In this document: in pieces, positions 27,898 to 38,554 of the stretch | How the letters are laid out: every line of letters starts with the position of its first letter | Position numbering within the stretch: the first letter of the stretch is position 1 | Assembly: GCA_016875395.1 (NCBI GenBank) | Contig: VGRF01000006.1 | Location: 62,001 to 126,000 of the forward strand | Source: Deltaproteobacteria bacterium | GTDB lineage: Bacteria; Myxococcota_A; UBA9160; UBA6930 | Length of the DNA stretch: 64,000 nucleotides | Direction of reading: 5' to 3' | Position numbers and translations under genes: made by a program | The notes under the pieces: model-generated | Told to the model about the DNA's origin: nothing | The model's input: the letters and a program-made list of their open reading frames with translations, nothing else | Databases searched by the model: none

Positions 27898-29052
27898 CTA
27901 ATTGCTGAACAGCACGGCGCTGCCCGGCGCGAAGCCGGGGCCGGCGACGGCGAGTGACAGCTCGACATCCGGGACTTGCGCGGTGCTCTCGCCGCGGACT
28001 TGGCGCACGGCCTCGACCACGCACTCGAAGCCGTGGATGTAGGCCTCGCCGAGGTTGCCGCCGCTGGTGTTGAGCGGCAGCGCACCGTGCGGCGCGAGCA
28101 GGCGTCCCCCCGACACGAACTCCTCGATGCCCTCGGGAGGCGCGAGGCCCATCTCGCACATCGCGATCAGCACCGGCCCGGTGAAGTTCTCGTAGAACTG
28201 CACCACGTCGAGATCGGCGGGCGTGACGCCCGACTGCTCCCAGATCGCGCGGCCGACGACGTGCTTGTGCGCGGTGGGGAAGACGTGCTCGTTGAACGCG
28301 CCCGCGCCGTCGCGGAAGCCGAGGCCCTGCGACGCGGCGAGGATCGGCACGGGCTTCTTGCGCAAGTCGCGCGCGCGCTCGGGCGTCGTCACCACGATCG
28401 CGGCGGCGCCGTCGTTCTCGGGGCAGCAGTCGTAGAGGTGGAACGGCTCCGCGATCCAGCGCGAGGCGTGATACTTCTCTCTTGTTAGGGGCTTGCCGTA
28501 GCGCAGCGCGCGCGGGTTCGACTGCGCGTGGTGGTACGAGGCCAGCGCGATGTCGCAGAGCGCCTCCTGCGAGATGCCATGACGCGCCATGAACGCGCTC
28601 GTCTGCAGCGCGCAGATCTGCGCGGGCGAGAGCAGGCCGTAGGTCGCGGTGAAGGCGAAGTTGCCGCGTGCGTAGCCCGCGCCGCCGGCTTGCCCGAAGC
28701 GGCCGAACTGCCCCTGCGCGAGCGCGCGGAACACGACGACGTGCTTCGCGAAGCCGCCCGAGACCGCGGCGTCCGCGAGCATCACCGCGCTCGCCATGCC
28801 GTTGCCGCCGCCGCCCCACGGCTGCGCGGTGTAGGTGAGCTGCTTGCAGCCGAGCGCCAGCGCGAGGCGCATCGGGTCGTTGCGCTGATCCATGTACGAG
28901 ACGAAGCCGTCCACGTCCGCGAGCGCGAGCCCCGCGTCCGCGACCGCGTTCCGGATCGCGATGCACGCGAGCTGGAACTCGCTCTCGCTCGCGCGACCGC
29001 GCTCGTAGTACGTCGACTCGCCCACGCCCGCGACGACGGCCCGCTTCTTCAC
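27898..29052 (-). CDS. Thiolase family protein (lipid-transfer/SCPx type)
   Basis: A 384-residue thiolase-fold enzyme. It opens MKKRAVVAGVGESTYYERGR, carries HLYDCCPENDGAAAIVVTTP in the middle and the late motif LPLNTSGGNLGEAYIHGFE, with the Gly-rich loop and His typical of non-decarboxylating thiolases of the SCPx/lipid-transfer group. These cleave or form carbon-carbon bonds in beta-ketoacyl-CoA, often branched or steroid-derived, with a DUF35 partner as here. The operon continues from two luciferase-like oxidoreductase genes upstream. The natural substrate is unknown. Confidence 0.9.
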   Translation of the reverse strand: MKKRAVVAGVGESTYYERGRASESEFQLACIAIRNAVADAGLALADVDGFVSYMDQRNDPMRLALALGCKQLTYTAQPWGGGGNGMASAVMLADAAVSGGFAKHVVVFRALAQGQFGRFGQAGGAGYARGNFAFTATYGLLSPAQICALQTSAFMARHGISQEALCDIALASYHHAQSNPRALRYGKPLTREKYHASRWIAEPFHLYDCCPENDGAAAIVVTTPERARDLRKKPVPILAASQGLGFRDGAGAFNEHVFPTAHKHVVGRAIWEQSGVTPADLDVVQFYENFTGPVLIAMCEMGLAPPEGIEEFVSGGRLLAPHGALPLNTSGGNLGEAYIHGFECVVEAVRQVRGESTAQVPDVELSLAVAGPGFAPGSAVLFSN

Positions 29053-29062
29053 GCGCGTCTCC

Positions 29063-30226
29063 TCAAGTGAGACCGCCGAAGCGCGGCATCACCTCGGTCG
29101 CGAAGCGCTCGATCGAGCGCTTCAGCTTCTCGTGCGGGATGAGGCCGTTGTAGGTCCACGCGAACAGCCACTTCGCGGGCAGGCGCTTCAGCAGGCGCTC
29201 GAGCTGGCGCGACACGGTGTCGGGCGTGCCCACGAGCACGAGGCTGTCTTCCATGATGTCTGGCATGGCGCCGCTCTGCGGGTGCGACATGCCCTGGTCG
29301 AAGCCGAACGGCGCGAACCAGGCGGCGCCCACGAACGCACCGGAGTCGCGCCACAGCGCGTGCGCCTCTTCGTCCGTGTCGGCGATCACGACGTCGCGCA
29401 GCACGCCGATGCCGTCGCCGGGCGCGCGGCCCGACACGCTCGCATACAGCTCGAACAGCGCGCGCTCTCGCACGGGGTGCAGCTGAGGCAACACCGCCGT
29501 AATGCCTTGCTCCGCGCACCAGCGGATGCTGCGCTCCGAAGACGCGAAGGGCTGGAAGATCGGCGGATGCGGGCGCTGCAGCGGCTTCGGCACGACGCCG
29601 ACCTCGCGCACGATGCCGTCCCGAACACCGGCGCCGAAGCGCTGCGTGGCCTCGAGCGTCCAGGGCGTTTCGCCCGGCGGCACGCGCCAGGTTTTGCCCT
29701 GATGACTGATCAGGTCCTCGGTCCACGCGCGCTTGATCAGCGCGAAGCTCTCCTCGAACGCCTCGCGGTTCGCGGCGTCGATCGCATCGTGCTGATGCGG
29801 CTGCGCGCCGTGGATGCCGTGGGTCTGCTGCGCGAGCACGTCCACCCAGCGCCGCTGGTAGCCGCGCGCGAAGCCCGCGCAGGCGCGGCCGCCCGACATG
29901 TGGTCGAGCATCGCGATGTCTTCGGCGACGCGGATCGGGTTGTCGGCGGGCAGCACGATGCCGAGCTGCCCCACGCGAATGCGCTGCGTCTGCATCGCGA
30001 TGAAGAGATCGAGCAGCACGGGGTTCTGCGACATCTCCACGCCTTCGACGTGGAAGTGATGCTCGGTGAAGTAGATGCCCTCGTAGCCGAGCCAATCGCC
30101 GAGCCGCGCTTGCTCCGAGAGCTCGCGCAGCATCTTCGCGTAGAGGTCGCGGCGCAGGCCCGAGCAGCCCGCTTCCATTTCGGCGCGGCTGCCGACTGAG
30201 GGCAGGTAGAACAGCGAGGCCTTCAC
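29063..30226 (-). CDS. LLM class flavin-dependent oxidoreductase
   Basis: A 387-residue luciferase-like monooxygenase with a TIM-barrel fold. Visible family marks are YEGIYFTEHHFHVEG at the end of the second strand, RIRVGQLGIVLPADNPIRVA, the sequence MLDHMSGGRACAGFARGY, and LVLVGTPDTVSRQLERLL near the end. Members use FMN or F420 to oxidise small organic substrates; which cofactor is used here is not clear. Its start overlaps the stop of a second LLM gene (ATGA), and a thiolase follows 10 bases downstream, suggesting joint catabolism of a lipid-like compound. Confidence 0.9.
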   Translation of the reverse strand: MKASLFYLPSVGSRAEMEAGCSGLRRDLYAKMLRELSEQARLGDWLGYEGIYFTEHHFHVEGVEMSQNPVLLDLFIAMQTQRIRVGQLGIVLPADNPIRVAEDIAMLDHMSGGRACAGFARGYQRRWVDVLAQQTHGIHGAQPHQHDAIDAANREAFEESFALIKRAWTEDLISHQGKTWRVPPGETPWTLEATQRFGAGVRDGIVREVGVVPKPLQRPHPPIFQPFASSERSIRWCAEQGITAVLPQLHPVRERALFELYASVSGRAPGDGIGVLRDVVIADTDEEAHALWRDSGAFVGAAWFAPFGFDQGMSHPQSGAMPDIMEDSLVLVGTPDTVSRQLERLLKRLPAKWLFAWTYNGLIPHEKLKRSIERFATEVMPRFGGLT

Positions 30227-31164
30227 GCATTTCTCCCTAGCAAGGGCCGCACTTCCTTTGCGAAGCGCTCGAGCTGCTCCTCGCGTTCCTCGGCGCGCCC
30301 GACTACGTCCACGATCACGCTGCGCACGCCCGCGCGCTGCAGCTCCGCGATGCGCGCTGCGACATCGGCGGGCTTGCCGAGCGCCGCGTAGCGCTGCGCC
30401 GCGCGGCGAAAGTCCATCGCGTACCGGCGCGACAGATGCTCGGTGGCGCCGTCGAGCGCTTCCTCGTACGAATTCTTGGTGAGCGTGAAGAGCAGGTGGC
30501 CGGTGTGGAAGCGCTTCAGCTCGCGCTTCGCGGCGAGCGCGGCGGCTTCGATCTTCTCGAGCCCCGCGCGGTACTGCTCCGCCGTCACGACGTACGAGAT
30601 CCAGCCGTCGCAGAGGCGGCCGATGCGCGCGAGCGCACCGTCACTGCGTCCGCCGGCGTGAATCGGCAGCTCGCGCTGCGCGGGCGGCGGCAGCATCTGC
30701 ACGTTCGCGACGGGATAGAAGCGCCCGTCGTGCGTGACCGGCGCGCCCGTCCACAGCTTCCGTAACAGCTCGATGCCTTCCGTGAGGCGCGCGCCGCGCT
30801 CGTTCAGCGGCACGCCGCAGGCTTTGTATTCATTCGCGAACTCGCCGCCCACGCCGACGCCGAATTCGAGGCGCCCTCCGATCATGCGGTCGAGCGTCGC
30901 GACCTGCTTCGCGACGGGAACCGCGTGGCGCAGTGGCAGCAGGTAGACCGAAGTGCCGAGCCGGAGCTTCTGCGAGAACGCGCCGATCATCGCGAGCTGA
31001 ATCAGCGGGTCGTAGAGCGGGACCGTGAACGCGATGTGATCGCCGACCCACAGCGAGTCCCAGCCCTGCGACTCCGCGCGCTCGGCGGTCCGCTTCGCTT
31101 CCTCCACGTTCGCGGCGGTGGTGATGAAGCCGTACGTGAGCTCGGACGCGAGGGGGAGCGACAT
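30223..31164 (-). CDS. LLM class oxidoreductase, F420-type group
   Basis: A 313-residue luciferase-like protein, first gene of the operon. The N-terminal strand-helix pattern (AERAESQGWDSLWVGDHIAF), LRLGTSVYLLPLRHAVPVAK, the segment LDRMIGGRLEFGVGVGGEFA and RELPIHAGGRSDGALARIG match the shorter LLM class that includes many F420-dependent enzymes. It is coupled to the following LLM gene by a four-base overlap. The two paralogues are only distantly alike, so they probably have different substrates or form a heteromer. Confidence 0.88.
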   Translation of the reverse strand: MSLPLASELTYGFITTAANVEEAKRTAERAESQGWDSLWVGDHIAFTVPLYDPLIQLAMIGAFSQKLRLGTSVYLLPLRHAVPVAKQVATLDRMIGGRLEFGVGVGGEFANEYKACGVPLNERGARLTEGIELLRKLWTGAPVTHDGRFYPVANVQMLPPPAQRELPIHAGGRSDGALARIGRLCDGWISYVVTAEQYRAGLEKIEAAALAAKRELKRFHTGHLLFTLTKNSYEEALDGATEHLSRRYAMDFRRAAQRYAALGKPADVAARIAELQRAGVRSVIVDVVGRAEEREEQLERFAKEVRPLLGRNA

Positions 31165-31197
31165 GCGCGCACGGTACGCCGCTCGCGCGCGCGCTTG

Positions 31198-31644
31198 CTA
31201 TTGGGCGACGAACGTTTCCCGCGTGCCGTTCGCGTCCACCGTGTAGGCCGTGCCCGAGACGAAGTCCGTGCCGAGCGCGAGCGCGGTCTCCTTCTCGCCG
31301 TAGATCATCGTGCAGGCGACGTCGTCGCGCGCGGGCTCGGTGTTGAACACGTCGATGAAGATCGTCGCGCCCTCGCGCCGCACGTCCGCGCGCGCGAACT
31401 GCGCGCAGCCGTTCGGAAGCGCGGAGGTCACGTCGGCGAAGACCTGCGGCGGGAAGGACTCCGCGACGCGCACGGAAACGCGCACGACCTGCGCGCGCAC
31501 TTCGCGCCGCGCGTCCGCGAGCGAGCCACGCAGCGGCGGCTTCGTCGGCGCGCCCGGAAGCTCGGCGCGCGCCGGCGGTGCGCCATCGGTGCACGCGGCG
31601 TGGAGCAGGACGAGGAGCGCGAGGAGCGCGATGCGGAGCGGCAT
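31198..31644 (-). CDS. Small predicted lipoprotein
   Basis: A 148-residue exported protein. The N-terminus MPLRIALLALLVLLHAACTD is a lipoprotein signal with lipobox LHAAC, so Cys18 would be lipid-modified. The mature part has a Pro/Ala-rich linker, then VRVSVRVAESFPPQVFADVT and FIDVFNTEPARDDVACTMIYG, a beta-rich pattern with two further Cys that could form a disulfide. I do not recognise the family. It is transcribed leftward, away from the DUF1214-like gene at 31686, and the 41 bases between the two starts must hold both promoters or overlap them. Confidence 0.7.
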   Translation of the reverse strand: MPLRIALLALLVLLHAACTDGAPPARAELPGAPTKPPLRGSLADARREVRAQVVRVSVRVAESFPPQVFADVTSALPNGCAQFARADVRREGATIFIDVFNTEPARDDVACTMIYGEKETALALGTDFVSGTAYTVDANGTRETFVAQ

Positions 31645-31685
31645 GGGCGCAGCATAGAGTCGCTTCGGACTGCGAGGAGGCGCCC

Positions 31686-32891
31686 GTGCGAATGCGAGCG
31701 GTGTTGGCGGCGGCTGCGATCTCGGCCAGCGCAGGCGCGGAGGAGGCGCTTCCGAGCGCGGCGTTTCGCGACGCGATCGCGCGCACCGAGGCGAAGCTGC
31801 TGGCGAGCGCGCCGGCGCAGTCGCCGGAAGGAAGGCGCGCGGCCAGCGCGTATCTCGCGGGCCTGATCGAGCAGGCGTGGTCGCTCGCGGGCGAGGATGC
31901 GCTGCGCTTCGAGCCGGTCTTCTACGGCAGCGGCTCGCTCGGCGGGCGGCCCGGCCTCTTCAATCCCGACAACATCTACCTAACGACGCTGCTCGATCCG
32001 GCAGGGAGCTATCGCATCACGGGCAGGCGCGGCTCGCACGCGCAGCTGATCCTTCAGCTGCTCGACGACCCGAGCGTCCTGGCGCTCGGGCAGAGTCGCG
32101 GCGTGATCGACGTGCAGCAGCTCGGCGTCGCGGCCGGCGAGGAGATCGAGTTGTGGCTCGGCGGCGAGCAGCGCGCGGGCCACTGGTTTGCACTCGCGCC
32201 CGACGCGAGCTCGATGCTCGTGCGCATGACCTTCGCCGATTGGGCGGCCGAGTCGCCGTCGACGCTGCGCATCGAGCGCCTCGACGAGCCGGCGCCCGCT
32301 GCGGAGGATCCAGCGCAGGGCCGGCTCGCGCGCGCTGCGCGCTTTCTCGACGGCGCGGCGGCGCTGTGGCTCGACGCGTTCCTGCAGCGCATGGAGTCGA
32401 GCGTGCCGGTCAACGGCGTGACGGAGCTGCGCGCGACGCGCGATGGACTCACGGGGCAGTACTCCGTGAACGGCCGCTTCGATCTCGCCGAGGACGAGGC
32501 GCTCGTGATCGAGGTCGCGCGCAGCAGCGCGACTTATCAGGCAATCCAGCTCGGCGACGCTTGGTTCGTCACGCCCGACTGGACGCGCCATCAAGTGAGC
32601 CTCAACCACGCGCAGGCCCGCGCCGACGCCGACGGCAGATTCCGCTTCGTGATCTCGCGCCGCGACCCGGGCGTCCCGAACTGGCTCGACACCGCAGGCA
32701 CCGCGCGCGGCTACCTGTTCATGCGCTGGCAGGGCGTGCCGGCGCCCCTCGGCCCCGAGTACGCGCCGAGCGCGCGGCTCGTGAAGCTCGCCGAGCTGCG
32801 CGGCGTGCTGCCGCAGGACACGCCCGTCGTCGACGCCGAGGAGCGCGCGGAGCAGCTGGCGGCGCGCAGACACGCCCCGTCGCGGAAGTGA
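31686..32891 (+). CDS. Exported DUF1214-like protein
   Basis: A 401-residue protein with a short signal-like N-terminus (VRMRAVLAAAAISASAGAEE). The last 150 residues match what I recall of DUF1214: GRFDLAEDEALVIEV, ATYQAIQLGDAWFVTPDW, ADADGRFRFVISRRDPGVPN then WLDTAGTARGYLFMRW. Such proteins are exported and of unknown function, often near lipid or steroid genes. The start is placed at GTG 31686, six bases after GAGGAGG; ATG 31692 is an alternative two codons later. The gene is convergent with exonuclease III. Confidence 0.7.
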   Translation: MRMRAVLAAAAISASAGAEEALPSAAFRDAIARTEAKLLASAPAQSPEGRRAASAYLAGLIEQAWSLAGEDALRFEPVFYGSGSLGGRPGLFNPDNIYLTTLLDPAGSYRITGRRGSHAQLILQLLDDPSVLALGQSRGVIDVQQLGVAAGEEIELWLGGEQRAGHWFALAPDASSMLVRMTFADWAAESPSTLRIERLDEPAPAAEDPAQGRLARAARFLDGAAALWLDAFLQRMESSVPVNGVTELRATRDGLTGQYSVNGRFDLAEDEALVIEVARSSATYQAIQLGDAWFVTPDWTRHQVSLNHAQARADADGRFRFVISRRDPGVPNWLDTAGTARGYLFMRWQGVPAPLGPEYAPSARLVKLAELRGVLPQDTPVVDAEERAEQLAARRHAPSRK

Positions 32892-32918
32892 GGGGCGGAC
32901 CGAAACGCGAGGTCTGAC

Positions 32919-33716
32919 TCAGGCGCCGAAGATCCCGCCCTCGACGTCCACGCCGACGGGCGCGTGGTCGCTGCCGCGCACGCTCGCTTGGATGAACGCG
33001 GCGCGCACGAACGGCATCGCTTCGGACGACGCGAGCACGTAGTCGATGCGCCAGCCGATGTTCTTTGCGCGCACGCCGAAGCGCTGGCTCCACCACGAGT
33101 AGTGCCCGCCGTCCGGCTCGAACGCGCGGAACGTGTCGACCCAGCCGGCCGCGAGCCAGCGCGCGAGCTCGCGGCGCTCGTTCGGAAGGCAGCCGCTCGT
33201 CTTGCGGTTCTCCTTCGGGCGCGCGAGATCGAGATCGGTGTGCGTGGTGTTGAAGTCGCCCATCGCGAGCACGTGCGCGCCGTCCGCGCGCAGCTTCTCG
33301 AGCCGCTCGAACACGCGCTTGTAGAAGCGCAGCTTGAACGGCACGCGCGAGTTGTCGCGCTCTTTCCCGTTGCCGTTGGGGAAGTAGACGTTCGCGACGA
33401 CGAGCCGCCCGAAGCGCGCGAGCTGCACGCGGCCCTCGGCGTCGAAGGCGCGCTGCTCGAGTGAGGTATGCACCGCCTCCGGCGCGCGCCGCGCGTAGAG
33501 GCCGACTCCGCTGTAGCCGGCGCGCTCGGCCGCGACGAAGTGTGTGTGCCAGCCGCGCGGCGCCGCGAGCCGCTGCGGCAGGTCGGCGTGCTGCGCGCGC
33601 ACTTCCTGCACGCCCACGATCTCGGCGTCGCTGCGATCGAGCCAGCGCCGAAAGCCTTTCGCGTCGCACGCGCGCAGGCCGTTCACGTTCCAGCTGAGGA
33701 TGCGGTGGAGGGTCAT
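32919..33716 (-). CDS. xth: Exodeoxyribonuclease III family AP endonuclease
   Basis: A 265-residue nuclease of the exonuclease III family, which cuts DNA at abasic sites and trims 3' ends during base excision repair. The active-site motifs are all visible: ILSWNVNGLRA (metal-binding Asn), VGVQEVRA (Glu), the phosphate-binding Tyr region FVAAERAGYSGVG, MGDFNTTHTDLDLA (Asp and Asn) and the terminal GSDHAPV (Asp-His). The length is normal. It sits 22 bases downstream of speA on the same strand and could be read through from it. Confidence 0.95.
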   Translation of the reverse strand: MTLHRILSWNVNGLRACDAKGFRRWLDRSDAEIVGVQEVRAQHADLPQRLAAPRGWHTHFVAAERAGYSGVGLYARRAPEAVHTSLEQRAFDAEGRVQLARFGRLVVANVYFPNGNGKERDNSRVPFKLRFYKRVFERLEKLRADGAHVLAMGDFNTTHTDLDLARPKENRKTSGCLPNERRELARWLAAGWVDTFRAFEPDGGHYSWWSQRFGVRAKNIGWRIDYVLASSEAMPFVRAAFIQASVRGSDHAPVGVDVEGGIFGA

Positions 33717-33738
33717 CGCTCGGTTCGAGCTCGCGAAG

Positions 33739-35643
<1,905 letters not shown>

Positions 35644-35647
35644 CTTG

Positions 35648-36934
35648 TTAGGTGATTCCCCCGTCTTGCAGCGCTTCGTCGCGCTGCTCTTCCGTGGCCA
35701 AGTCTTTCACACGCACGACACCGCGTGCGCGCTCTTCGGGCCCGATCAGATAAACGTGCCGCGCGCCGGCTTTGTTCGCATCGGCGAACACCCGCTTCGG
35801 CTTCAGGTTGCTGAGCACGAGCTCGACGGTTTTCCCCTGGGCGCGCAGCGCGCGGGCGAGCCGCACGGCCGCGGGCCGCTCGTCGTCGCCGAGCGGGAAC
35901 ACGACCGCGTCGAGCGCGCGGGTCAGGGTGGGCAGCTTGCCGCGCTCGGCGAGCAGCTCGGCGATCACGGCGTCGCCGAAGCCGAAGCCGACCGCCGGCA
36001 GGGGCTTGCCGCCGAGCGTCTCGACGAGGCGGTCGTAGCGGCCGCCGCCGCATACGGCGCGCAGCTCGCCCGCTGTGTCGAAGGCCTCGAACACGACGCC
36101 CGTGTAGTACGCGAGCCCGCGCACGACCGAGGCGTCGAAGGCGACGCGATCCGCGACGCCATACGCCGCGAGCAGCTCGAACAGGCGCCGCAGCTGTGCG
36201 AGCGCGGGGGACGCCGCGCCGGCGAGCCGCGCGGCGTCGTCGAGGCCGCGCGCTTCGAGCAGCGCCACGACCGCCTCGCCTTCGGCGCGCGCGAGCTGCA
36301 CCGCGCCGCTCGCCTCCGTGAGCTGGTCGATCACGGCGTCGCGCCCGATCTTCGTGAGCTTGTCCACGATCACGCACAGCGGCGCGAACGCGTCGGGCCG
36401 CTTCGCCAGCACGCCCGCGCGCAGGCTCTCCTCCAGCAGCGCGCGGTGGTTCACGCGCATGCGCACGTCGCCCGCCGCGAGCCCCATCGCGTCGAGCGCG
36501 TGGAAGATCGCGGCGATCAGCTCGGCCTCGGCGGTGACGTCGGCCTCGCCCCAGACGTCCATGTTCCACTGGTAGTGCTCGCGGCGGCGCCCGCGCTGCA
36601 GGCGCTCGTAGCGCCAGCACTGTGGGATTGCGAACCAGCGCAGCGGGAGCCGCAGCGCGCCCTGGCGCGCCATCACCATGCGCGCGAGCGAGGGCGTCAG
36701 CTCGGGGCGCAGCGCGAGGTGCCGGTCGTGGAGCTGGAAGTGGTAGAGCTGCTCGACGATCTCCTCGCCGGCCTTGCGCAGGTAGAGCTCGGCGTGCTCG
36801 ACGACGGGCGCGTCCACCTCCTCGAAGCCGAACGCGAGCGCGGTGCTGCGAAAGCGCTCGAACAGCCACGCGCGCAGGCGCATGTCGTCGGGGTAGAAGT
36901 CGCGCGTGCCGCGCGGCGGGGCGAGGTCGGTCAC
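35648..36934 (-). CDS. hisS: Histidine-tRNA ligase
   Basis: A 428-residue class II aminoacyl-tRNA synthetase. Motif 1 starts at PPRGTRDFYPDDMRLRAWLF, motif 2 is seen as RPELTPSLARMV and RRREHYQWNMDVWGEADV, and the histidine-specific loop is GLAYYTGVVFEAFD with GGGRYDRLVETLGG after it. A C-terminal anticodon-binding domain begins around residue 330 (VVFPLGDDERPAAVRLARAL). This charges tRNA-His in the cytoplasm. It is the first gene of the leftward hisS-speA-xth run. A palindromic repeat cluster lies about 60 bases upstream of its start. Confidence 0.96.
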   Translation of the reverse strand: MTDLAPPRGTRDFYPDDMRLRAWLFERFRSTALAFGFEEVDAPVVEHAELYLRKAGEEIVEQLYHFQLHDRHLALRPELTPSLARMVMARQGALRLPLRWFAIPQCWRYERLQRGRRREHYQWNMDVWGEADVTAEAELIAAIFHALDAMGLAAGDVRMRVNHRALLEESLRAGVLAKRPDAFAPLCVIVDKLTKIGRDAVIDQLTEASGAVQLARAEGEAVVALLEARGLDDAARLAGAASPALAQLRRLFELLAAYGVADRVAFDASVVRGLAYYTGVVFEAFDTAGELRAVCGGGRYDRLVETLGGKPLPAVGFGFGDAVIAELLAERGKLPTLTRALDAVVFPLGDDERPAAVRLARALRAQGKTVELVLSNLKPKRVFADANKAGARHVYLIGPEERARGVVRVKDLATEEQRDEALQDGGIT

Positions 36935-36994
36935 GCGCGCGATGTATCACCCACGCGCGCTGCGGACCAGAGCGCGCGCGCTGCGCGGGGCAAT

Positions 36995-37074
36995 TTCGGC
37001 CGGGCCGCCTCGGCCCCCGATCATTCTGGCCGGGCCGAAATGTACGGGGCGGTCATTTTGGCCCGGCCGGAATG
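36995..37074. repeat. Cluster of GGCCGGGCC palindromic repeats between hisS and a lipoprotein gene
   Basis: Two 21-bp imperfect palindromes at 37022-37042 and 37054-37074 share the pattern CATT-YY-GGCCGGGCC-R-AAATG and lie in opposite orientation; their reverse-complement match is 19 of 21 bases. A third, shorter copy of GGCCGGGCCG is at 36997. They occupy the 224-base gap between two divergent genes, so they could be protein-binding sites or another short interspersed palindrome family. No -35/-10 pair was obvious. Confidence 0.6.
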
Positions 37075-37158
37075 CTCGCTCGCCCGCGCGCGCCGCTGCT
37101 AAACCCCGCGCCCGCGCCGCGCCGATGCTGCGCGCGACACTTCCGAGGAGCCCTCGCG

Positions 37159-38442
37159 ATGCAACTCCGCCTCTCGCTCGTGCCCGTTGCCGCTGCGTTC
37201 GCTCTCGCCGCGTGCGGCGGTGACGATGCTGCGCCCGCCGATGCTTCCGGCGCGGCGGAATCCGCAGCGAGCGCCGCCCCCGCAGCCGCGCCCGCGACGC
37301 CCGCCGATCTCCCGCGCGGCCTGCTCCTCGCGCTCAGCACGTTCCGCAACGGCGACGACGGCAAGCCCATCCCGCAATCCGAGCTCGTGGTCGTGACGCG
37401 CAGCGGCGGCGCCTGGAACGCGGCCTCGGTCAGCGACCCCGACAGCAACGTGTTCCACAAGGCGATGGTCGTGGACCTGCCGGGCCACGGGCCGTCGCTG
37501 GTCACGCTCGGCGCGATGAAGGCCGCGGTGAAGCGCTGGCAGAAGGGCGACGCGGGGCTCGCGCCCGCCGAGACGCTCTGGGAGGCGAAGTTCGGCGGCA
37601 CCTTCGACCGCATGCGCGACGGCGAGGCCGCGGACCTGTTCGGCGATGGCAAGCAGGCGCTCGCGATCGCGACGCACGACCAGGGCGTCGTCGCCGTGCT
37701 GCGCGCGCAGGAAGGCGGCGGCTGGGCCGCGACCGAGCTCGACCGCAAGCCCGACACCTTCGTGCACGAGATCGAGCTCGGCGATCTCGACGGCGACGGC
37801 GTGCGCGAGATCTACGCCACGCCGAGCGCGCCCAACAAGCTCGACGGCTCGCCGCAGCCCGGTGAGGTGGTGCGCTTCGTGCCGGGCAAGGGCGAGGGGC
37901 GAGCGGTCGTGGCCGACCTCGGCATGCGCCACGCGAAGGAGATTCTCGTCGCCGACGTCGACGGCGATGGCCGCGACGAGCTCTACGTCTCGGTCGAGGC
38001 CGCCGAGGGCGGGAACCTCGAGGTGAAGCGCTACGACGCCGGCACCGATCCCACCGCGGGCGCGGTCGTGGTGACTCTCGCCGACCCGATGTGCCGCTTC
38101 CTCACCGCGGGTGATCTCGATGGCGACGGCAAGCAGGAGATGGTCGTCGCGGCGAAGGACACCGGCCTCTGGCTCGCGCGCCCCGGCGCGGACGCAAAGG
38201 CGCCCTGGACGACGGAGCACATCGACGCGGACTCGAAGGGCTTCGAGCACGCCGCGCTGCTCACCGACCTCGACGGCGACGGCGTGGACGAGCTGTACGT
38301 CGCGAACGACAAGGCGAAGCAGCTGAACCGCTACGTGTGGGCGAACGGCAAGGCGCAGCGCGAGACGATCTACACGAGCGCGTCGCCGAACGCGGTGCTC
38401 ACGTGGAACCTGATGCCCGCGCCGGTGGAGCTGGTGAAGTAG
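37159..38442 (+). CDS. FG-GAP/VCBS-repeat lipoprotein
   Basis: A 427-residue exported lipoprotein. The signal is MQLRLSLVPVAAAFALAACG with lipobox ALAAC; an Ala/Pro-rich linker follows to about residue 50. The rest is a beta-propeller of FG-GAP/VCBS type: calcium-loop repeats read LGDLDGDGVREIY, VADVDGDGRDELYVS, AGDLDGDGKQEMVVA and LTDLDGDGVDELYVA at roughly 50-60 residue spacing. Such propellers bind calcium and usually stick to proteins or polysaccharides at the cell surface. The ATG follows GAGGAG. Its function beyond a surface propeller is unknown. Confidence 0.85.
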   Translation: MQLRLSLVPVAAAFALAACGGDDAAPADASGAAESAASAAPAAAPATPADLPRGLLLALSTFRNGDDGKPIPQSELVVVTRSGGAWNAASVSDPDSNVFHKAMVVDLPGHGPSLVTLGAMKAAVKRWQKGDAGLAPAETLWEAKFGGTFDRMRDGEAADLFGDGKQALAIATHDQGVVAVLRAQEGGGWAATELDRKPDTFVHEIELGDLDGDGVREIYATPSAPNKLDGSPQPGEVVRFVPGKGEGRAVVADLGMRHAKEILVADVDGDGRDELYVSVEAAEGGNLEVKRYDAGTDPTAGAVVVTLADPMCRFLTAGDLDGDGKQEMVVAAKDTGLWLARPGADAKAPWTTEHIDADSKGFEHAALLTDLDGDGVDELYVANDKAKQLNRYVWANGKAQRETIYTSASPNAVLTWNLMPAPVELVK

Positions 38443-38448
38443 AGGCTG

Positions 38449-38484
38449 CGCCGCCTGCGCGGAGACACGTCCACGCAGGCGGCG
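38449..38484. terminator. GC-rich hairpin between convergent genes
   Basis: An 11-bp perfect stem (CGCCGCCTGCG at 38449-38459 with its complement at 38474-38484) and a 14-base loop, starting seven bases after the lipoprotein stop. No T-run follows, as is common in very GC-rich genomes. It could end transcription from both sides, since the next gene converges on it. Confidence 0.5.
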
Positions 38485-38554
38485 GGCTCACGGCGCGCGG
38501 AGGGGACGTCCGCGCACCGCGCACAAGCGGAGCTTCTTTCCGCGCGCGTGTCCG

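Noticed and set aside
32905-32925. GAGGTCTGACTC palindrome between two convergent genes as a terminator.
   Set aside because: The stem is only five or six base pairs and there is no T-run, so it is too weak to call.
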